Below are positions 51,801 to 54,229 of a stretch of DNA of 54,229 nt, one piece after another; position 1 is the stretch's first letter, and every line of letters starts with the position of its first letter. The stretch is from an uncultured Pseudomonadota bacterium (lineage in GTDB: Bacteria > Pseudomonadota > Alphaproteobacteria > RF32 > CAG-239): positions 1 through 54,229 of the forward strand of contig CASFJK010000010.1 of the NCBI GenBank assembly GCA_949295025.1. Reading direction: 5' to 3'. Made by a program: the position numbers and the translations under genes. Under the pieces are notes generated by a model. That model worked only from the letters and a program-made list of their open reading frames with translations. It did no database searches and had not been told where the DNA came from.

Positions 51801-51967
51801 CCTACTTCAGCACGTTTAATGTACTGACAAACAATCTAGAAGTAAATCGTGTTGATATGAATGCCATTGACAAAGCCGTGAGCGACATTTCTGCTTATAG
51901 CAATTTCTCCAAAATTTACGATGAATCATTGCTTCAAGCAATGCCGGAACAACCGGAAAATAATTAA
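48824..51967 (+). CDS. Large exported TPR protein of the flagellar operon
   Basis: This is a 1047-residue protein with a signal peptide (hydrophobic core about 18-30, probable cleavage near SLASE). Residues 40-420 form a beta-rich region made of repeated strand pairs (YRIENQQNTLSLSFSKPI; PKFSVIANQNSTTISFLQPL; GASIFKRGEYIWIAFDH) that look like AMIN-type beta modules. From about 490 to 1000 the protein is an array of TPR-like helical pairs (ALRTIKQLTETDKQQIS; YDEALDNFSYQGLQ; NYNKAMQTYYESLSFAQ). It is a periplasmic protein of unknown role that follows motE in many alphaproteobacterial flagellar clusters. The start has only a weak Shine-Dalgarno. uvrB starts 13 bases after its stop. Confidence 0.8.
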   Translation: MFTITKKHIKTIGKQTIIALLLLFFGIVKYSLASEGPLYAQTPQKAEINLTLPVSTDYRIENQQNTLSLSFSKPIAEQLNLAKEKLDLYIQDQKISKDKNKIDITIKFPYLLKTKYKDGILKIEIRRTEENKQKTNGKNITVELQPKKDVERLVFSYQSKPKFSVIANQNSTTISFLQPLTFNWDKLKNTPFYSTIEQSTNKLGGIDIFVPQKLVKSIEKNQQIILTFPQDKENQNDVAMLKSNNRINKQETIANTHNDNTTLSTPNKVVSMAFPWNMEVGASIFKRGEYIWIAFDHTRSLDLDELRNQSRDVVEQIIQLPHSKATILRVTPKQNVKVGLRQEGFLWIVDFYTHNVDYKIKELPIYVQYNSMKQSYLYIPTDSGGNSLSIIDPEIGDVILIGTETNLGFAIDENYNYPDLEILPAKQGFAIIPNTSDIVLTKGNTGFSISGSNRGLNISDNIENLKRQQQMLVETSDVFDLKIPAQLLKLDFNTAEKQLKESINKSAPEQKSKAKLLLIKYYLGMGLGTEALRTIKQLTETDKQQISPETIAALTGIADFLLYRYDEALDNFSYQGLQNNNEAIFWRTLTDSAINFKKENDIVLLTFISVIRDYPQELKERIALVAADTAIKSYNDISTQNFMDILKNSQDNDARRAHILYLNAQKFEYQGYHNNAIQEYGYATMHKSQKYAALARFARINLELKLNLIKPSRAIPELERLRFAWGENSFKYTLLQKLAEVYILDKNYNKAMQTYYESLSFAQTPTQKEDVLNKMLALFEDLYMNGRADEMQAVKAIALYKDYEWLAPRSQYYTNMVQKLADRMVAVDLLTSAKDILDAQLRLVVLNPEQKAQIGVRLALIYLFEQDSVAALDILKKTDAPNLSETQQNFRKIIMARALSNLKRNEEALDLLKDDYSKNALLLKTDIYWKSSQWDKAADTIKYLIEKPQKGKALSSEQISYILDWITALKKANRNTVIFRIRNTFLPYFEKTSYFSTFNVLTNNLEVNRVDMNAIDKAVSDISAYSNFSKIYDESLLQAMPEQPENN

Positions 51968-51979
51968 GGACAAAAGCTA

Positions 51980-53959
51980 ATGAAATTCAAAATTCATTCT
52001 CCTTTTGCTCCGGCCGGTGACCAGCCTCAAGCAATCAAAGAACTTTGCGAAGGAATTAATCGTGGTGAAGCATCTCAAGTTTTGCTAGGTGTAACAGGAT
52101 CGGGCAAAACTTTTACCATGGCCAAAATCATTGAGCAAACACAAAGACCTGCGTTAATTATGGCTCCCAATAAAATTTTGGCAGCCCAACTATACTCAGA
52201 AATGAAAGAGTTTTTCCCCGACAATCACGTCGAATATTTTGTATCTTACTATGATTATTATCAGCCGGAAGCCTACATTCCCAAAACTGATACCTATATT
52301 GAAAAAGATTCTGCCTTAAACGAGCAAATCGACCGTATGCGAAACGCTGCCACTCGTAGCATTTTGGAAAGCCGAGATGTAATTATTGTCGCCTCAGTGT
52401 CTTGTATTTATGGTTTGGGTGATGTTGAATCCTATTCTGCCATGACTTTTCCTTTAACGGTTGGCGATAGTGTTGACATCAAAGATGTGTGCCGTCATTT
52501 GGCAGAGTTGCAATACGAGCGCAACCAACAAAACTTTATTCGTAGTTCTTTCCGTGTCAATGGCGATATCTTAGATATTTTTCCAGCGCACTATGAAGAT
52601 AGAGCTTGGCGAATATCCTTTTTTGGCGATGAAATAGAAAGCATCCATGAATTTGATTCTTTAACCGGTAAAAAAACCGCTAGTTTAAACTCTGTTACCA
52701 TTTATCCGGCCAACCACTATGTAACCCCTCGTCCCGCCATATCTCAAGCAATTGTCCATATCAAAGAAGAATTGGCGGATACGATTGAAGATTTTAAGAG
52801 CAAAGGCAAACTTCTAGAAGCGCAAAGAATTGAACAACGTACCCGTTTTGATTTAGAAATGCTAGAAACGACTGGTAGCTGCAAAGGTATTGAAAACTAT
52901 TCAAGACATTTAACAGGAAGAAAAGCCGGAGATCCACCACCGACGTTATTTGAATATCTACCGCCGGATGCTCTGGTCTTTATTGATGAGAGCCATATTT
53001 CCGTACCGCAAATCGGCGGCATGTATAAAGGCGACTATAGCCGCAAACATACGCTGGCTGAATTTGGGTTTCGCCTTCCCTCATGTGTTGACAACCGCCC
53101 TTTAAAATTTGCCGAGTGGGACCATATGCGCGGCCAAACCATCTTTGTTTCCGCCACCCCCGGAGATTGGGAGTTAGAACAAAGCAAGGGAGTTTTCGTA
53201 GAGCAAGTCATTCGTCCGACCGGTTTGTCAGATCCTTTATGTATTGTGCGTCCGATTGAAGACCAAATTGATGACTTGATGCACGAATGCAGAAAGACTG
53301 CAGAGAAAGGTGAACGCGTCTTGGTTACAACTTTAACCAAGAAAATGGCGGAAGATTTAACCGAATATCTGAACGAAAACGGTATCAAAGTACGTTATTT
53401 ACATTCAGATATTGATACGCTGGAACGTATCGAAATCATCCGTGATTTGCGATTAGGCGTTTTTGATGTTTTAGTCGGTATTAACCTCCTTCGCGAAGGT
53501 TTGGATATTCCGGAATGCTCGCTTGTTGCCATTTTAGATGCCGATAAAGAAGGTTTCCTACGTTCCACTCGTTCACTCATTCAAACTATCGGACGCGCTG
53601 CGCGCAACGCCGAAGGTAGAGTTATTTTATATGCAGATAAAATGACGGATTCACTTAAAGCAGCATTAGATGAAACATCTCGTCGCCGCGACAAGCAAAT
53701 CAAATACAACATTGAACATGGCATCACCCCACAAACCATCAAGAAAAAGATTTCTAACGCTTTAGAAGAAATGACCAAGGGTGACTATGTTGAAGTAGCT
53801 AAAGACACACCAAATGTCAAAGACATTCAAAATATAGATAAGAAGATAAAAGACTTAACCAAAGCCATGAAAGAAGCCGCAGCTAATCTGGAATTTGAAC
53901 AAGCTATGGTCTATCGTGATGAAATCAAAAAACTTGAAGAAATGTATTTGAAAAATTAA
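51980..53959 (+). CDS. uvrB: Excinuclease ABC subunit B
   Basis: This is the 659-residue helicase-like damage-verification subunit of nucleotide excision repair. Walker A is GVTGSGKT (37-44); the beta-hairpin that pries DNA strands has [11 protein letters not shown] (about 90-100); helicase motif II is FIDESH; motif VI is QTIGRAARN. The C-terminal UVR motif, which binds UvrC, lies at about 622-656 ([30 protein letters not shown]). AAGGA precedes the ATG. It follows the flagellar TPR gene with a 12-base gap and no terminator or promoter between, so it appears to be read from the flagellar operon unless an internal promoter exists. Confidence 0.98.
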   Translation: MKFKIHSPFAPAGDQPQAIKELCEGINRGEASQVLLGVTGSGKTFTMAKIIEQTQRPALIMAPNKILAAQLYSEMKEFFPDNHVEYFVSYYDYYQPEAYIPKTDTYIEKDSALNEQIDRMRNAATRSILESRDVIIVASVSCIYGLGDVESYSAMTFPLTVGDSVDIKDVCRHLAELQYERNQQNFIRSSFRVNGDILDIFPAHYEDRAWRISFFGDEIESIHEFDSLTGKKTASLNSVTIYPANHYVTPRPAISQAIVHIKEELADTIEDFKSKGKLLEAQRIEQRTRFDLEMLETTGSCKGIENYSRHLTGRKAGDPPPTLFEYLPPDALVFIDESHISVPQIGGMYKGDYSRKHTLAEFGFRLPSCVDNRPLKFAEWDHMRGQTIFVSATPGDWELEQSKGVFVEQVIRPTGLSDPLCIVRPIEDQIDDLMHECRKTAEKGERVLVTTLTKKMAEDLTEYLNENGIKVRYLHSDIDTLERIEIIRDLRLGVFDVLVGINLLREGLDIPECSLVAILDADKEGFLRSTRSLIQTIGRAARNAEGRVILYADKMTDSLKAALDETSRRRDKQIKYNIEHGITPQTIKKKISNALEEMTKGDYVEVAKDTPNVKDIQNIDKKIKDLTKAMKEAAANLEFEQAMVYRDEIKKLEEMYLKN

Positions 53960-54068
53960 CAAGCTGAAGCCAGCCGGACCGAAAAACTTTAATTGCCTCT
54001 CTGCAAATCCCCTAAAACTGAAATGCTTTTACCATTCTTGGCAAAAAAATACCTTGTTCAGAAAAAAT

Positions 54069-54097
54069 AAAAGCTCTGGATTTATTCCAGAGCTTTT
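54069..54097 (+). terminator. Terminator after uvrB
   Basis: The 12-bp stem AAAAGCTCTGGA/TCCAGAGCTTTT with loop TTTAT lies about 110 bases past uvrB. Between uvrB and this hairpin I see no gene. Confidence 0.85.
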
Positions 54098-54211
54098 ATT
54101 TGCATAACAACACAAAATTTTATATACGCATTCACATTTTGGTTGCAAAAAAAAAAAATGGTTTATCATAAATAGTATAGGCTTTAATTCTATTATTCAT
54201 GGAGGCGTATT

Positions 54212-54229
54212 ATGATAAAATCTGTGTTA
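54212..54229 (+). CDS. Start of a gene cut by the window edge
   Basis: ATG at 54212 is followed by five codons (MIKSVL) to the end of the window. GGAGG (54201-54205) lies six bases before it, an ideal Shine-Dalgarno. A run of twelve A and AT-rich promoter-like sequence precede it. Nothing can be said of its function. Confidence 0.55.

Noticed and set aside
54121-54200. Poly-A tract of twelve upstream of the last gene as a phase-variable promoter
   Set aside because: The tract is real, but no well-spaced pair of promoter boxes could be fixed around it and the gene itself is cut off, so the idea cannot be supported.

Overview
The window is a stretch of chromosome from a low-GC, flagellated alphaproteobacterium. 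Three things support this: the rluD-rpoH pair with a divergent DUF6476-type gene, the fliL-fliM-DUF6468-motE-TPR gene order, and the general protein families present. The low GC, strong Shine-Dalgarno sites and gene content would suit one of the uncultured gut- or host-associated alphaproteobacteria related to Rhodospirillales. That placement is inference; no rRNA or tRNA gene was seen to settle it.

Layout. 0.1-1.9 kb: M29 aminopeptidase with an overlapping unknown gene. 2.0-4.6 kb: an HNH-type nuclease and a SUKH/YrhA-like partner (a likely toxin-immunity pair) running directly into tsaC/sua5. 4.6-7.4 kb: HAD-IIA phosphatase, TrmN6-like methyltransferase and a PAS protein with a degenerate GGDEF domain. 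7.5-10.1 kb: a membrane-anchored pseudokinase and a small membrane protein. 10.1-12.4 kb: rpoH, rluD and a DUF6476-like gene. 12.4-19.6 kb: an unusual locus of four unrecognised proteins (two of them paralogous membrane proteins) ending in a VirD4/TraG-type coupling ATPase, with no other type IV secretion gene in view. 19.6-24.3 kb: DUF218, MIF-like and unknown genes, then an arsR-permease-thioredoxin operon whose permease is broken by a one-base shift in a G tract. 24.5-27.4 kb: gyrA. 27.6-29.8 kb: a protein with nine exact 9-residue tryptophan repeats, an unknown gene and a small FHA protein that looks foreign. 29.8-31.5 kb: ssb and a periplasmic binding protein. 31.6-34.2 kb: an ATP-grasp plus AspA/AstE-like hydrolase pair behind a long leader. 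34.5-37.4 kb: uvrA. 37.4-41.1 kb: an unknown gene, a DsbA-like protein and a DUF47-PiT phosphate uptake pair. 41.1-45.9 kb: a predicted exported protein, a PilM-like protein and a 992-residue type IV prepilin-like protein. 46.1-54.0 kb: a flagellar operon (fliL, fliM, DUF6468, motE, TPR protein) continuing into uvrB. The first six codons of another gene lie at the right edge.

Most genes are tightly packed, and rho-independent terminators separate the transcription units. Several listed starts are shorter than the longest reading frame because a Shine-Dalgarno site, promoter or terminator fixes them. The best candidates for undescribed biology are the 12.4-19.6 kb coupling-protein locus, the 9-residue W-repeat protein, and the PilM/giant-prepilin pair. 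All functional claims rest on motifs read by eye; no database search was run.
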